Notes: a model not told the origin generated them from the letters alone. DNA of 64,000 nt from Owenia fusiformis (GCA_903813345.2 CAIIXF020000005.1:13765375-13829374), one strand, 5' to 3'. Counted from the stretch's first letter, positions 45,016 through 57,367 are shown. A program made the numbers and translations.

Positions 45016-45998
45016 ATAAACACCTTTCTATTCTATGGGATAAAAGCATAGGCGAAAATACTAAATCTGTTTATAGCCAGGGATTGCGCGCCTACAAACG
45101 GTTTCTATCTACACATGCAGTTCCATTAAACAATGATTTACGTTTGCCTCCAATTTCAGAAGACATTATTCTAAGATTCATTTCGTGGTGCCATCTCCAA
45201 AATTTGAAACACGCTACAATAAGACTGTATTTAGCAGGTATTCGACACTATTATCTTAAACAGAATATTGTGAATCCATTTCATTCCGTCGATGGCTCTC
45301 TAGGCTCAAGAATACAAACAATATTAAAGACAATTCTCAAATTACAGGACAAAGTGGGACCAACTAGACTTCCCATTACACACGATATTTTGATTCGGTT
45401 GTGCACGATGCACAACAACTATGGTGGCATGGGATATACAGAGCTCATGCTAAAAGCCTCTTACACGATTGCATTTTTCGGTTTCCTTAGATGTGGGGAA
45501 TTTACATGTCAAAATGTGTTTGACAACAACATACATCTCACTATGGGGGATGTCACCTTTTATCATGACAAACTATCTATTAACTTAAAACGTTCTAAAG
45601 CGGATGTAATACATAAAGGTGTTTTGATATGGATTTACGCAAACGATAATAAACACACCTGTCCAGTTGACGCCACAAAACAATATTTAAACATGCGATG
45701 TCTATTTCACGGACGTCGCTCGAATGATTCATTCTTCTTGACTTTTGATGGTGAGCCATTGAAGCGAGCCGTGTTTAATAACCATCTTAAAAGTGATATT
45801 CAACGACTGGGTTTGAATGCGGATAATTTTAGCCCACATTCCTTTCGAATAGGCGCTGCTAGTAGTGCCAAATACGCCCACTTGGGAGATAGCATCATCA
45901 TGTCATTGGGGAGGTGGTCTAGTGACTCATACAGGCGATATATAAGACCAAATCAAGATACCATGAAGCACGCCCAGAACGCAATGGCTCATGTTTAA
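44958..45998 (+). CDS. Ngaro tyrosine recombinase
   Basis: 346 codons, intact. It has an N-terminal SAM-like core-binding part (residues about 35-130, including LKHATIRLYLAGIRHYYL) and a catalytic domain with FLRCGEF (Arg178), HSFRIGAAS (His294, Arg297), LGRW (Trp320) and SYRRYIR (probable nucleophile Tyr328). This enzyme replaces an integrase: it is thought to insert a circular DNA copy by site-specific recombination. It starts inside the 3' end of the RT frame, a compact overlap typical of the order. Confidence 0.9.
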   Translation: MDRTRPPPLPGSIGSAVGVNKHLSILWDKSIGENTKSVYSQGLRAYKRFLSTHAVPLNNDLRLPPISEDIILRFISWCHLQNLKHATIRLYLAGIRHYYLKQNIVNPFHSVDGSLGSRIQTILKTILKLQDKVGPTRLPITHDILIRLCTMHNNYGGMGYTELMLKASYTIAFFGFLRCGEFTCQNVFDNNIHLTMGDVTFYHDKLSINLKRSKADVIHKGVLIWIYANDNKHTCPVDATKQYLNMRCLFHGRRSNDSFFLTFDGEPLKRAVFNNHLKSDIQRLGLNADNFSPHSFRIGAASSAKYAHLGDSIIMSLGRWSSDSYRRYIRPNQDTMKHAQNAMAHV

Positions 45999-46318
45999 TG
46001 GGACGATTCGCATGGTGATATCAGGGTTACGATCACAATCATATAAAATTACGCATTTCACTACAGCGTTAGGCGTTCACTTCTAACATGTCATAGCAAA
46101 CAATTTAAATTTAATAGTCGGCAGGGTACTGCGATTAAGGTTTGAGCGATTGTGACCTGCATCTTACTCAAATTTATAAATATATAACTCAATACAACTA
46201 AAGAAACAAAAAATAAGAACAAAAAATATTTACTTACTTGGGGCTCTCATTTTTCCAATTCATTGTAATGTTTCACCATTATTCTACTGTTATAAACTTC
46301 AAAAATGGAAAAATGATA
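45999..46318. other. Ngaro 3' unique region
   Basis: Non-coding part between the recombinase stop and B1. AT-rich; no signal recognised. Confidence 0.5.
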
Positions 46319-46930
46319 TGGCATTCACACTCATTACTTCGTTCTAACCCCCAAGTAATTTCACACTCTCATTTTTCGGCAGTATTTTATGTCTAAATTA
46401 CCCATCTTCCGTACTTTGCGGGAGATCTCTCCATGGGGCTATCTACCGCACTATTCGTCTTGGGAGTCAGGTCTTCGCGATCTACTATACCAAGCATGGT
46501 CGGGAGTCAGATACCCCTTTAGTCATCGTGGGGCTATCTACCGCACTATTCGTCTTGGGAGTCAGGTCTTCGCGATCTACCAAGCATGGTCGGGAGTCAG
46601 ATACCTCACCACCCCTTTTCTATCATGGGAGCTATCTACTGGGCATATTCGTTTGTCTGATCAGCAGCATGTGTACAGGAGTCAGATACCCCTCTTTACG
46701 TAATACTTCACTACGTAACGTCATTAATTACCGTATTCTTGAACAAGAATGACTTTGAATGCCACTTCATACAATAGTGCGTATGATTAGCATCATACGC
46801 GCCCCAAGCCAAAGTAAATGTTAGGTTATTTTATTCTAGTTTTTGTTTTATGTAAATATGTTATCTGTATGACTTTTTAAATCATAAACATGTATGTCAT
46901 TTTCTCTATTTGATTGTTATGTTATTTATA
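46319..46930 (+). repeat. Ngaro split direct repeat B1
   Basis: Begins TGGCATTCACACTCATTACT. It contains an internal tandem duplication of about 90 bp (GGGGCTATCTACCGCACTAT units). It differs from B2 by a short TACTAT-type insertion near 46481. The ORFs across it occur again in B2. Confidence 0.9.
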
Positions 46931-47155
46931 AATATGTGTTTACTTTGTAAACATTGTTTATAAATAAATGTTAGTAAGGCCAGCCATACGTGGAGGTTCA
47001 GCTCCGCCCACAATGTCACTCTGTAATTGTCAATCACTGAACAGTCGTTCCACAACGTTTCAAACAATTGAACATCCATTCTATCTCAAGATATCATTCA
47101 TTCAGTTTTTCGAAGTAGCGAACGACACAACGAGATTCAAATATTTTTCAAAGTT
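46928..47155 (+). repeat. Ngaro split direct repeat A2
   Basis: Second A copy, joined directly to B1; identical by eye to A1. Confidence 0.9.
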
Positions 47156-47235
47156 GACCACCACCTCCCCACCTCCAATCCTTTTAAATGCTTTCTTTTT
47201 CTTTTATGATGTTTTCTCTTTACAATAGTAATTGT
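47156..47235. other. Short A2-B2 spacer
   Basis: 80 bp, CCACCACCTCCCC then T-rich; present only once in the element. Confidence 0.6.
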
Positions 47236-47845
47236 TGGCATTCACACTCATTACTTCGTTCTAACCCCCAAGTAATTTCACACTCTCATTTTTCGGCAGT
47301 ATTTTATGTCTAAATTACCCATCTTCCGTACTTTGCGGGAGATCTCTCCATGGGGCTATCTACCGCACTATTCGTCTTGGGAGTCAGGTCTTCGCGATCT
47401 ACCAAGCATGGTCGGGAGTCAGATACCCCTTTAGTCATCGTGGGGCTATCTACCGCACTATTCGTCTTGGGAGTCAGGTCTTCGCGATCTACCAAGCATG
47501 GTCGGGAGTCAGATACCTCACCACCCCTTTTCTATCATGGGAGCTATCTACTGGGCATATTCGTTTGTCTGATCAGCAGCATGTGTACAGGAGTCAGATA
47601 CCCCTCTTTACGTAATACTTCATTACGTAACGTCATTAATTACCGTATTCTTGAACAAGAATGACTTTGAATGCCACTTCATACAATAGTGCGTATGATT
47701 AGCATCATACGCGCCCCAAGCCAAAGTAAATGTTAGGTTATTTTATTCTAGTTTTTGTTTTATGTAAATATGTTATCTGTATGACTTTTTAAATCATAAA
47801 CATGTATGTCATTTTCTCTATTTGATTGTTATGTTATTTATAAAC
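47236..47845 (+). repeat. Ngaro split direct repeat B2
   Basis: Terminal B copy, ending GTTATGTTATTTATAAA where host sequence resumes. Confidence 0.9.
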
Positions 47846-50263
47846 ATATCATTAACACATAAGTTAACATAACTACGTACAAGTATCACTGTATGGTACA
47901 CTTTATTTTCGTCCAGTGCAGTTGTCAGAATTCTTGGGTGGGCAATACCATACGCACAATACGTCTTTAATTATCCTAAAATTGAGAGGGCTGTGATATA
48001 CGCTATGGTATTTTTGATCACATGGTACTGAATCGACCAATCAAATCACACAATTTCTAGCAATGATATAATAATGAGAGATATCGCCGTTCACACTTCT
48101 GAACGACAAATCTTTTGGAAATAACCAATGGTGCTTTGTAACAAGTTTGTTCGATTTGATACGACGGTGTTTACCGTTTTTAGAGTCTGAATGAATAAGT
48201 TACTTAGTATAATGTACCACATGGTGTTCCCAGAAATTATTATCATTACTTTACGAGTCAAATGATCAATTGTAAATTTATGAAAAATCAAGTATTTTCA
48301 TTATTTTGGGTATTTTTGTTCTATTTTGTGTTGAGGGGATGGGGTGGAAACTGTTAACTAAATATCTCATTATTGGCAACATGCCAATTTAATATATGTT
48401 ACAATTCCAACATCTGTGAGACTAAATCCTACAGATAGTGTGATATTTTGAGCAAAGAGAGCATATTTTGATAAATAATCATGTATTTTTTAATTTGACC
48501 TTGACCTGGGAAATAGGACCTTGACCTAATATACACTTTTGAAATACATACGTACATCATACAGATAAATAAAATAAAGAGAGAATTTGAATATAAGGTG
48601 GGGCTTGAAATGGCCTTGTTTACCCAACTCCTTTTCAAAGTTGATACACAATTTTTGAAACCACATTTCTAGATGTGCAGATTTCAGGGTGTACAACTAC
48701 TCTTTAGACTATATACATGTACATGAAGTAAAACAAAATACTTAAACTTAAGTACATGCCACTCAAGATAAGTCATATTTATATATAGTAGCACTCAAAA
48801 AAGAACAATCAAATGTTGTTTTTTACTTATGATCATGATGTCATTTGAAGATCTAGATGTTTTGTATAAGGGATCGTGTCCAAATGTCAATAGGAATGGA
48901 AAAATGGAATTAATTTTGTTATGGCTGATTTAACACTCTATTTGCCAATCATGTTTGATGAAAATTTAAAATGTTGATTGACCTACTTTGGTGTAGCCAA
49001 GCTTTCAGTAAGGGAAGGGTGCGATCGCCAAAAAATCAGTTTTCAGTCAAGGTGTTGCAATCATATCATAAGAGAGCCAAAAAATTATAAGATTTGTTTT
49101 GAATTTTACAAAAACTGGTGTAACTTCCTTCAAAATTGAGCTAGAAGCTTCAAATAAAAAGCATTTTAAAGCTCTTTTCCTCTTCTATCTAATGATATTA
49201 GATTGGTTATTGGGGGGGGGTCAAAGATAGATATTTTATACAAACAAAATCGTTGTTTACTTCTCTACAGTTCACGAAATTACTCATTTAAAATTGTAGT
49301 CAACTATTAACAACACCCCTAACGGTTGACCTTCTTAAGAACTATTTATCGTATGACAAAGTGATGATAAAACGTGTTTTATTCGTATAGCGTTGATCTT
49401 CGAGCTTTTAATACTGAGTCGCCTCGAAGTGTTGGCTACGATGACGTTTGGGTAAATGGAGATATCTCGTATTGAATACAGTAAGTATCAAATTATATTA
49501 CAGGTATATATACATAGTCTTTTCCACTTTTCTGCATGGCAATTCTTTAGAAAATAATGGTAATTTTGTCCAAGATTGTTCAATTTGGTGCGACATTGTC
49601 TTGCCGTTTTTTAGAATCTGAATAAGTTGGGGGTAGTTTAGAGAATACAACACCAAGAAAATGCATGCTGGTGGCTCCCAGAGGGTTTACACATTTTTCA
49701 CCAAGTGCTTTTTTCATCTCCAATCAAATTGCAGGATTCGATCACGTGAACAATCATGGGCACATACTCTCTCAGTGCTGCGCATGCGCAGAGTTAAATT
49801 TGAAATCGTGGGAATGGCGTTTACATCAGTTCAACATCGTCATTTCAAACCTACGGTAATACTATTGAAGTTACTCGATCCATACTTGTAAAGAATACTC
49901 ATAAAACTACAGTGAAAATTTGGAGATCCATTTCAACGGCAAATTGAGGCCTGTTTATAAAATTTGTTTTCGAACGTGCTAATATGATAGGGCATCTTTG
50001 GGGAATCTCCCCCCTGGCCAACACGGTAAAATACCGAATGGCGAAAAAAGCGAACGCATTCCGTTCGGTCTTTGCACGCGATTGCCGTTTATGTCACGCA
50101 TTTGGTACAGAATATGTGTATATATCACTCATTTGTTTCGAAAATATTCACATCTACTATATATATTTTGCAAGTGGGTCCAAGAGACCAAGTGGGCAAG
50201 TCAATTATTTTGCAGGGGTGGCATGATACACAGAATTCAATTTTGTATATAGTGAATTCCCAG
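47846..50263. other. Spacer with diverged repeats
   Basis: 48100-48205 and 49545-49650 are diverged copies of one segment (GTTCGATTTGATACGACGGT against GTTCAATTTGGTGCGACATT, then GCCGTTTTTTAGA or ACCGTTTTTAGA). A poly(G) run lies at 49212. 49661-49891 and 49984-50266 have short ORFs but no recognisable domain. Confidence 0.4.
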
Positions 50264-51130
50264 TGATTGATTTCAGTACAGTAAAACTGTCATAGTGAAC
50301 ACATCTTTAGTGAAGATCTGTGCCCAGTGACATGCCTCTACTCTATTGAACACCTGTGTATATTATAGTGAACACCGATTCCGTCCCAGCCAGTGAGTTC
50401 AGTACAGTAAAAATATCCTAATGAACACCTCTTTAAATCCAGAAATTACCAGACACTTTCTTTATCAGGAGAGCTGTCAACACATCTGATAAGAAGTGTT
50501 CTATGCAGCTCTAGTGAAACTTGATGCTATGTTTTGGCAATACAAGATGCAGCCTACTTGTAAATAAAATACAGTTATCCATGTACGTAATATATGGTTC
50601 AACAAAAAACAACAACTAAAAAACAACAACTAAATATGAGAAACTAATGTGGTATATGCCATGTTTATGTGTCTGATCATATAATCTTGAAATTATCCAT
50701 CAATTTCTTAAGAAATTGGCGAAATTAAGGAAACCAGAAAACACATTTGATGAAAGGGCGGTGTTTATAGCCTGTATGAAATGCCCCTCCATTAACGCTC
50801 ACATATATGAGTTTTAAACATTAATTTAGTAGACTAAAGTGTTGATACGAAATCTCAGTAATAGTACCAGTTAGGAGATAAGGTGATGTCCGATTTAACA
50901 TTACGATTGCTGGATATGGAAGATCTGTGCCCAGTGAAAACATGCGTCTACTCTATTGAACACCTGTGTATAGTGAACACCAATTCCCAGTACAGTAAAA
51001 CTGTCATAATGAACATCTCTTTAGTGAAATACTGTGCCCAGCGAACATATGAGTATACTCTATTGAACACCTGTGTGTAAGCGAACACCAATTCCCAGCC
51101 AGTGATTTCAGTAACTTTTAGAGGGGATTG
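50264..51130 (+). repeat. Degenerate repeats of a CAGTAAAACTGT / GAACACC family
   Basis: The words AGTACAGTAAAACTGTCATA, TCTTTAGTGAA, TGTGCCCAG and CTCTATTGAACACCTGTGTA recur at about 50270-50420 and 50920-51110, with a different middle. They resemble the ends of the adjacent TA-flanked element and are probably older copies. Confidence 0.6.
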
Positions 51131-51136
51131 TACCTA

Positions 51137-51589
51137 CAGTAAAATCTGTCTAATCCAAGGGACCAGCTCAGAGCGTTCGGATTAGGAGGTGTTCACATTG
51201 TGAGGTTTTGCATTTGCAAGATTTGGGTTTTTGAAGAAATAGAAACAAATTCTCAATAAATATTATAGTTCTTTTGACTACTTAGCTTTGGCATTAGAGT
51301 GACATGAAAATCTGATTCAAATGAATTTAGTCATCCTAGAAAGCCCCATGAGTGAGATCGTTCAAGTTTTTTTCAAATATTTGATCAATTTATGGAACAT
51401 GTGATATTTTATGTGTTCAGATTAGATAGGTTAATTTTCAAACATGACTGTTCACTGTCAAAATTGGGAGATGTTCATATTTCAAGTTTTTTAAACATTT
51501 GAGTCAATGGAAGAAAAAACTGGAACAAAAAATGTTCAAATTGGGAGGTGTTCGGATTAGCCAAGTGTTCAGATATACAGGTTTTACTG
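51137..51589. mobile_element. TA-flanked MITE with CAGTAAAA(C/T)CTG ends
   Basis: CAGTAAAATCTGTCTAATCC at the left, CAGGTTTTACTG at the right, TA on both sides (51135-51136, 51590-51591). GGAGGTGTTCGGATTAG-like words occur inverted at both ends. A TA duplication is expected for Tc1/mariner-type elements. 453 bp, no transposase. Confidence 0.75.
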
Positions 51590-51636
51590 TACTACAATTG
51601 TTTTCAATCTTTTGGAGGAAAGTGTACATCATTCCA

Positions 51637-51727
51637 GAGAAATGACAGATGCACTGTATATACAGTGATCGCCTACTATTAAAAGTGCGTGATCAAAGAC
51701 TCGACAAGATGCGCAAAATTCAAATAT
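51637..51727 (+). repeat. Inverted duplicate, left copy
   Basis: ACAGTGATCGCCTACTATTA, AAAGTGCGTGATCAAAGACT and CGACAAGATGCGCAAAATTC match 53688-53764 inverted, almost without change. The common frame reads YSDRLLLKVRDQRLDKMRKI in both. Confidence 0.7.
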
Positions 51728-51985
51728 TTTGTAACGGTTACTTTTAAAAGATTTATTTGTGTTTATATTACAGGCTACTGGTGATTCAATTAGGTTTTGT
51801 AGGCACAAGAACACCCATATGCTTTGAGAAATATATATTAGTTTGACCATTTTTCGTATATGTTATTGATTTTACAATTTAAAGATATAAATGCGATACA
51901 ATATGTGTTATTTTATTTAAAAAGCTTGAAAATATCAAAAACAATAGAACATTTTAACTCTCTTTAATTTTTTATACTTAGGTAG

Positions 51986-52084
51986 GGTCTTGGACTTCCA
52001 TTTGACCATGATGAAATTCACGTTTCCCCTTCAATAACATGGAATAAATATTTTAACACAGAAACGAATGGATCAGCCAATAGC
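51986..52084 (+). CDS. Possible exon of an unrecognised gene
   Basis: A 33-codon open stretch (GLGLPFDHDEIHVSPSITWN onward) between a TTAGGTAG acceptor and a GTGAGT donor, phase 0 at both ends. It could join 52797-52838, also phase 0, which then stops. No homologue is recognised and no further upstream exon was found, so this is speculative. Confidence 0.3.
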
Positions 52085-53687
52085 GTGAGTTTCAGCAAAC
52101 CATACACTCATATCTATATGCTTTTCAAGAGAAGAAAACGGGGATCTCGCAAAATGTATGTCCAAACTGATTCAGTCAATTAAATGGTCACTGTGTGTGT
52201 GTTCATTTTGTTTTTCTGCCTAGATTTGAATACATTACCATTAAATGATATATACACTGAACCTCTAGAACCTGCTAAGTGAAACACCTCTTGAAGCGTA
52301 ACACCTTACAAGTGGAACCGTTTTTTAAGTTCCATTTTAGTCCATTTATTTTACGCCTCTGATCCCAAGGTATGAGAACTATACACCTTGGCATCCAAGA
52401 TGATTGTCGAATTGTAATGTAATTGTAATAAAATATAAAATCTGAATTGTACATTATCTATTTCATTGGGGAGTTAAATCATTCTTTTGCAGCAAGGTAT
52501 CAATAAGTAATGTAATGACGTAATAACCTTCAGTAGATGCCAGTAGTCAGTTCCCAGTTTCACCACGAGGTGGCTAACTTGGGTCATATATAAATGACAG
52601 GTATAAGGGAAAACTCCTCTAAGGTATTCAATATTCAGTAGATTTATTGATCAATTTTCAACTAAGGTCTATAAGTGATTAGCTTGAGAATTTTAGAATT
52701 GTATGTAATTGAATGCAAAATAAACGACCAGTGAGCGTTTTTAGAGAAACTCTACAAAATGTGAAATAAATACCATGCTATTATCTCTAATGACAGAGTT
52801 ATGTGGATCGATGGGACCGAGTAAAAGTTCCAGTTTAGGCTTTGCTCTGAGGGGTATCATCTCAGATTAACTGGTGGACACTATTGGAGAATGAGAGTCT
52901 ATTGTAATTTCAGAATCATTTATTGTCATTTCATTACTTATTGATATTCTCGTTCTATTGCAATTTCATTGGTAATTTTATTTGATTTTGTAGCAGTTGT
53001 TGAATCAGAGATTCTGGATGATTTCATTCGATTATTGTCAATCACTGAAATTGTCATGAATTCATCACTTTCTACAAGTATGTGTTTATTTATTGATTTC
53101 ACTTCATTTGGTATTATTCCAGAGAAATTTCTTGTTATCATTCTAGATTTGCCTCTATTTTCAGTAATCTTTCTCATCTTCATCTCTTCTTCTTCATGAT
53201 GTTCTACAAGGTGGTTTATAATGATTTGAAATTTAGGAGTTCGTAATGAAGGACAGTAAAATCATGTAAACCCAACCACTCTGAAATGCAAAGAACATAT
53301 CATTAGAATCCACATGGTAAAATCACCCACTTGGCTGATCATAAATTGTTTTCATAACATCCTTCTTACTCGATACTGAAGGGGAGTTGGAACGTCTGAT
53401 ATGCATGTAATGTTAAGTATTATGTATATTAACCATAAGCATGTTGGTTTTGTGGTTTTGGTAATCTAAAAACAGAAAATTTGGTGAAATATACATTTTC
53501 ATTTGGCAGTTTTTTTTTATTTTGCTTCATTTATTAACTCAGTTCAGGTATTTTGGTTGAACCAATCACCGAATCCTGTTACCAAATGAATCTTGAGTCT
53601 CTTATACAGCATATGGAATACCATCTGTAGGTAAAATGTCATTAAGGTGATAAAGAAAAGAGAAACAAACATACCTTTCCTCCGACA
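52085..53687. other. Spacer (partly putative intron)
   Basis: 52255-52330 shows AGTGAAACACCTCTTGAAGC-type words related to the 50264-51130 repeats. 52905-53195 is rich in TTTCATTNNTTATTG words. No other gene supported. Confidence 0.35.
52797..52838 (+). CDS. Possible terminal exon of an unrecognised gene
   Basis: After a TGACAG acceptor, 13 codons SYVDRWDRVKVPV and a TAG. It is considered only because its phase fits 51986-52084. Confidence 0.25.
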   Translation, partial: SYVDRWDRVKVPV

Positions 53688-53764
53688 TTTCGAATTTTGC
53701 GCATCTTGTCGAGTCTTTGATCACGCACTTTTAATAGTAGGCGATCACTGTACATACAGTGAGG
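53688..53764 (-). repeat. Inverted duplicate, right copy
   Basis: Inverse of 51637-51727. On the minus strand the frame continues NVGGK up to a GTATGT donor-like site, so an exon origin is possible. Confidence 0.6.
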
Positions 53765-54269
53765 TGACACACTGTTATGGGAACTGGTCATATCAGATGT
53801 TCCCACGCTTTTCGTCCAGAAGAGGTCATTTCCCAGGATTATAGATGAACCCTTGGTCAATCAATGATATAGTTTACATAAGAGAAGTATGACTGTATGA
53901 ATTCTGGGATATTCCTGTTTTGTTGAGACAGGTGAGAATAAAATTAACCCTTTGCAAATTTGATCAATACTGCCTCCAATCATCCAATACTTGGCTCAGT
54001 TAAAATAGTTGATTTATATTTGAATTCGATAATAACATTTAAAAATTAAATGTGTAGTAGTATACTTTAGTACCTCTTATTAATTAATGTATAATATTAC
54101 AACATACATAATGATGTAGGCAATTTGTTTCATAAAAATCTAAAAGTAAAATTCATAATTAAAATTTACCCTCTGGGAACCCCAAAATTTTAGAAAATGC
54201 ATTTTCTTGGTGATGTATTTTCTAAACTACCTAAGTTGGGTTGTATCTCTGATATTTTGTATTTTATAG
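53765..54269. other. Upstream of the ankyrin gene
   Basis: AT-rich. It ends with TTTTGTATTTTATAG, a good 3' splice site before 54270, so transcription probably starts further upstream. No promoter identified. Confidence 0.4.
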
Positions 54270-55409
54270 ACGAAGAAGCAGAATGGAACAAAGGGACACT
54301 ACGATTGAGGGTTATAATCAAGATGATAGCCTGTCACTTATAAAAGCGTTTAAGAAAGACACTTCAAAAGATGATATTAAGTATCTTTTGGAAGTTGGAG
54401 CAAACGTAAATGAGATTGGCGAGCAAGGAATAACACCATTAATGCTTGCTGCTTCAAAACATTTTTCTTCCGAAATTGTTCAACGGATGATTGACCTTAA
54501 TGCGAATGTAAATGCGGTTGACAAATCATTGCGGTCGCCCTTATTCTTTGCATTAGTCAATTGGTACAACACAATCACTACGGGGGCATTGAAAGTATTA
54601 TTACAGAATGGAGCAAAGCTAATGAGAAACACAGTATCCACTTTAATGTGTGCCATTTTTTTTGGATGTGATTATGATGTCATAGAACTGATACTCGATC
54701 ATAGTACGGCTGATGATGTTAACTTGAAAACAAATTATGATGGAAAAACTGCTCTCCTGTACGCTCTTGGAAGAGGGGTTGACCTAGAAATCATTACATT
54801 GCTGCTAGATCGTGGCGCCAGTGCTATTATTGGAGACAAAAATAAAAAAACACCGCTGTGGACTGCTTTTGAAAATAATTGTGAAGACGACATCATAGAT
54901 CTTCTTTTAAGCAATGGCGCGGATCCCAATATTGGCCCAGAGCTTTGTTACAGAAGAACACCATTAATGATCGCAATATCAACGAATAGAAGCAAAGATG
55001 TTATAAAGCAACTTCTAGATTATCGAGCTGATGTAAATCAGAGCGATGAATATGGTTGGACCCCACTCAGATTTGCGTGTCGATCTCGTGATCGCGATAT
55101 AATTCAGCTGTTGTTTGATCGAGGAGCAGATGCAAATATCACCGATCATGAAAAAGTGAGTCCGTTGATGTATGCCGTTGAGCTAAAACTTCCTGGGAGA
55201 ACCTTAGAGATGTTACTTGAGCATGGTGCAAACATAAATCATCAGGACGAAAACGGAGATACATCGTTAATGCATGCTATTTACCATCAATGCAATGAGG
55301 ATGTATTCAGGGTTTTGCTTGAAAGGGCGGATCTTGATGTACATGTATCTAACAACGAGGGCTTCACGGCACTTAAGCTCGCCATCAGGCACCACTCGTT
55401 ATTTAGTAG
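54270..55409 (+). CDS. Ankyrin-repeat gene, exon with repeats 1-10
   Basis: Acceptor TTTTATAG at 54262-54269; first ATG 54283. The open frame reaches the GTATGT donor at 55410 (phase 2) and encodes about 375 residues. Ten ankyrin repeats are visible, with TPLMLAA-type helix starts at ITPLMLAA, SPLFFAL, STLMCAI, TALLYAL, TPLWTAF, TPLMIAI, TPLRFAC, SPLMYAV, TSLMHAI and TALKLAI, and GA(N/D)xN turns (GANVN, GADPN, RADVN, GADAN, GANIN). Ankyrin stacks bind protein partners; no catalytic domain is seen. Whether the ATG is the protein start or only internal depends on an upstream exon; the frame is open from the acceptor. Confidence 0.8.
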
Positions 55410-56654
55410 GTATGTTCAATTATGATAATTGTCGAAACTTTCGTGGATATTCCATAATGACAGACGTAGATATCAGTATGGTGTTAAATAGTGACGGCAT
55501 TAGACCACTTGATATTTATTGTAATATAATCATATTCTCATAGGAGTAAGGTTGTTATATTTTTAATGCATTGCATGTTTGCTAAGCTTCGCAAATGCAA
55601 CGTTCGGCTGTCGGCTCCCGGATTAACCTTAATGGGCAACTCATTTAAATATGAATAGAACCTGCCAACATTCCATTCGTATTAAAATGATTTGGTCATA
55701 AATAATAGATTAATCCGGTAGCCGACAGCCAAAAGTTGCATTTGTGAATACAAGCTAAGGCCTCGTTTTTGAACAACCAGCGGTGCTAATGAATTGCGTA
55801 TTATATAATATGATTATCCTTAGGTATCACGAAAGGAAGAATAAACCCCTTATGTGCAATTACATGGTCATCCATTTTCAACAAAAACAATTCATCCAAA
55901 CGCATTTTTTCATCAGCTTAAATGTTCATAAATAAGCTGAGTAATAAAAGTTTGTCGTCCATGTTGAAGACGTAAATAATAGTTGTAGAAGCGTTATTAT
56001 AAGTAATATATAGCAACAATGTAAAATAGCAGATCTAAAAGGTTATCAATATATGTTATGGATGTAAAGATTCAAAATAGTCGGTTTTCAGCTCTTTCTG
56101 ATGGTCATAACTCCAAACTTTCAAGTATTCCATTATTTTGCTTGAAATTGCATATGGACTTTAAATTATAGGACATAATTGTCTAAACATTTCGGAAAAT
56201 ATGTTCAGCAAGTTGCCGCTATTTTTATTGAAGAAAAATAATGTTTTCAGTTCCTTTTCTGGCCGTAACTCTACAAGTATTCCATCTATTTGCTTGATAT
56301 TGTACAGGTAAATTAGTTCATAGCTAGGTTATCAATAATTATAAATCCAAGAGTAATTACTGACTATATTAATTTGCTTGAAATTTTAGAGGCAACTAAG
56401 AGTAAAATTTAACAAAAATATCTAGAAGGCAAAATATCTCAGGAAGATAACATTCAAAAGTTTTTATTACCGAAAAGTCGTGTTTCCAGCTAGCAACTAG
56501 CTTAAAACGATACAACTACTGTACCTTAATTTAATGTCTAAACGTTTCCACGAAATATGTCACAAATATTCAAAAAGTTTTCATCATTTTTATTTGGAAA
56601 TGTCATTTTCTGTTATAAATGCTATTTATAAGTGCCATTTTATTGTATTTGCAG
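55410..56654 (+). other. Ankyrin gene intron with TGTCGGCT-family MITE
   Basis: Bounded by GTATGT and TTTGCAG. It contains the foldback at 55581-55758 and AT-rich sequence with loose repeats of TTCAGCTCTTTCTGATGGTC-like text at 56090 and 56250. Confidence 0.65.
55581..55758. mobile_element. Foldback MITE (TGTCGGCT family), copy 2
   Basis: AAATGCAACGTTCGGCTGTC at the left and the inverse of GACAGCCAAAAGTTGCATTT at the right. The central ACTCATTTAAATATGAATA matches the copy at 2099-2284. Confidence 0.7.
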
Positions 56655-57367
56655 TGTGGAAAGCTTTGTACAATGCAGAGTGGTTTCAACGATGATAGAG
56701 TACACCAATAATGTAAATGCTAAGGACAAAAATGGATTAACCACCCTGATGTACGCTCTTTCATCAAAAGGATGCGATGATGTCGTCAGATTGCTTTTAG
56801 AAAAAGGGGCTGGTGTGAATATTCGAGATCGGAATGGTATGAGTCCACTTATGTATGCAGTCAATGGGTTAAGCTCAAAGTCTATAGTAAAGTTGTTAAT
56901 AGATAAAGGAGCGGAATTAAATGCTAAGGACAATGATGGCAAAACCGTGCTTCAGCATTCCATTGACCTTTGCTCTGCGGCCATTGTGAAGTGCTTGTTG
57001 CAGGCAGGAGCGAGGGTAGATGTTCCTGGCTATGATGGATTGACAGCCTTGGCGTACACAGTACAAAGGTGCGAAGAAAATACGGACGCTATAGTGAAAC
57101 TACTGACCAAATATAAAAGTAATGTGAATGCAATAGACAGACAAAATCGTACATGTCTAATGTTAGCTATCGAAACGACAAAAGGGGTCCCTTCTAATAG
57201 AATGCCTCGAATGTTCTACGTACTGCGATACATTATAAAGGGGGCGGATGTATCACTGAGGGATAAAGATGGCCAATCTGCAGCTGACATTGCGATGAAA
57301 TGTGGTCTCTCATCAACATTAAAAGACGTGATAGATCTCAGTACAGATAATACGAATGACAATCAAG
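56655..57367 (+). CDS. Ankyrin-repeat gene, exon with repeats 11-16
   Basis: Begins after TTTGCAG. Its first T completes the AG left by the previous exon, and the frame then reads VESFVQCRVVSTMIEY into six more repeats (TTLMYAL, SPLMYAV, TVLQHSI, TALAYTV, TCLMLAI, SAADIAM). It ends AATCAAG before GTTGGT (57368), phase 1. The donor is weak, but the phase fits every downstream exon and the frame otherwise stops six bases later. Confidence 0.75.

Larger units (their letters stand above)
41494..47845 (+). mobile_element. Ngaro-type tyrosine-recombinase (DIRS-order) retrotransposon
   Basis: About 6.35 kb in the order A1 - gag - RT/RNase H - tyrosine recombinase - B1 - A2 - B2. This split direct repeat layout defines Ngaro/PAT elements. 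There is no methyltransferase domain after RNase H, which favours Ngaro over PAT or DIRS1. No target duplication is expected, because integration is by recombinase. A1 and A2 are identical over about 225 bp and B1/B2 are nearly so, so the insertion is young. ATAAA is shared by the A start and the B end and is a candidate recombination core. Confidence 0.9.
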
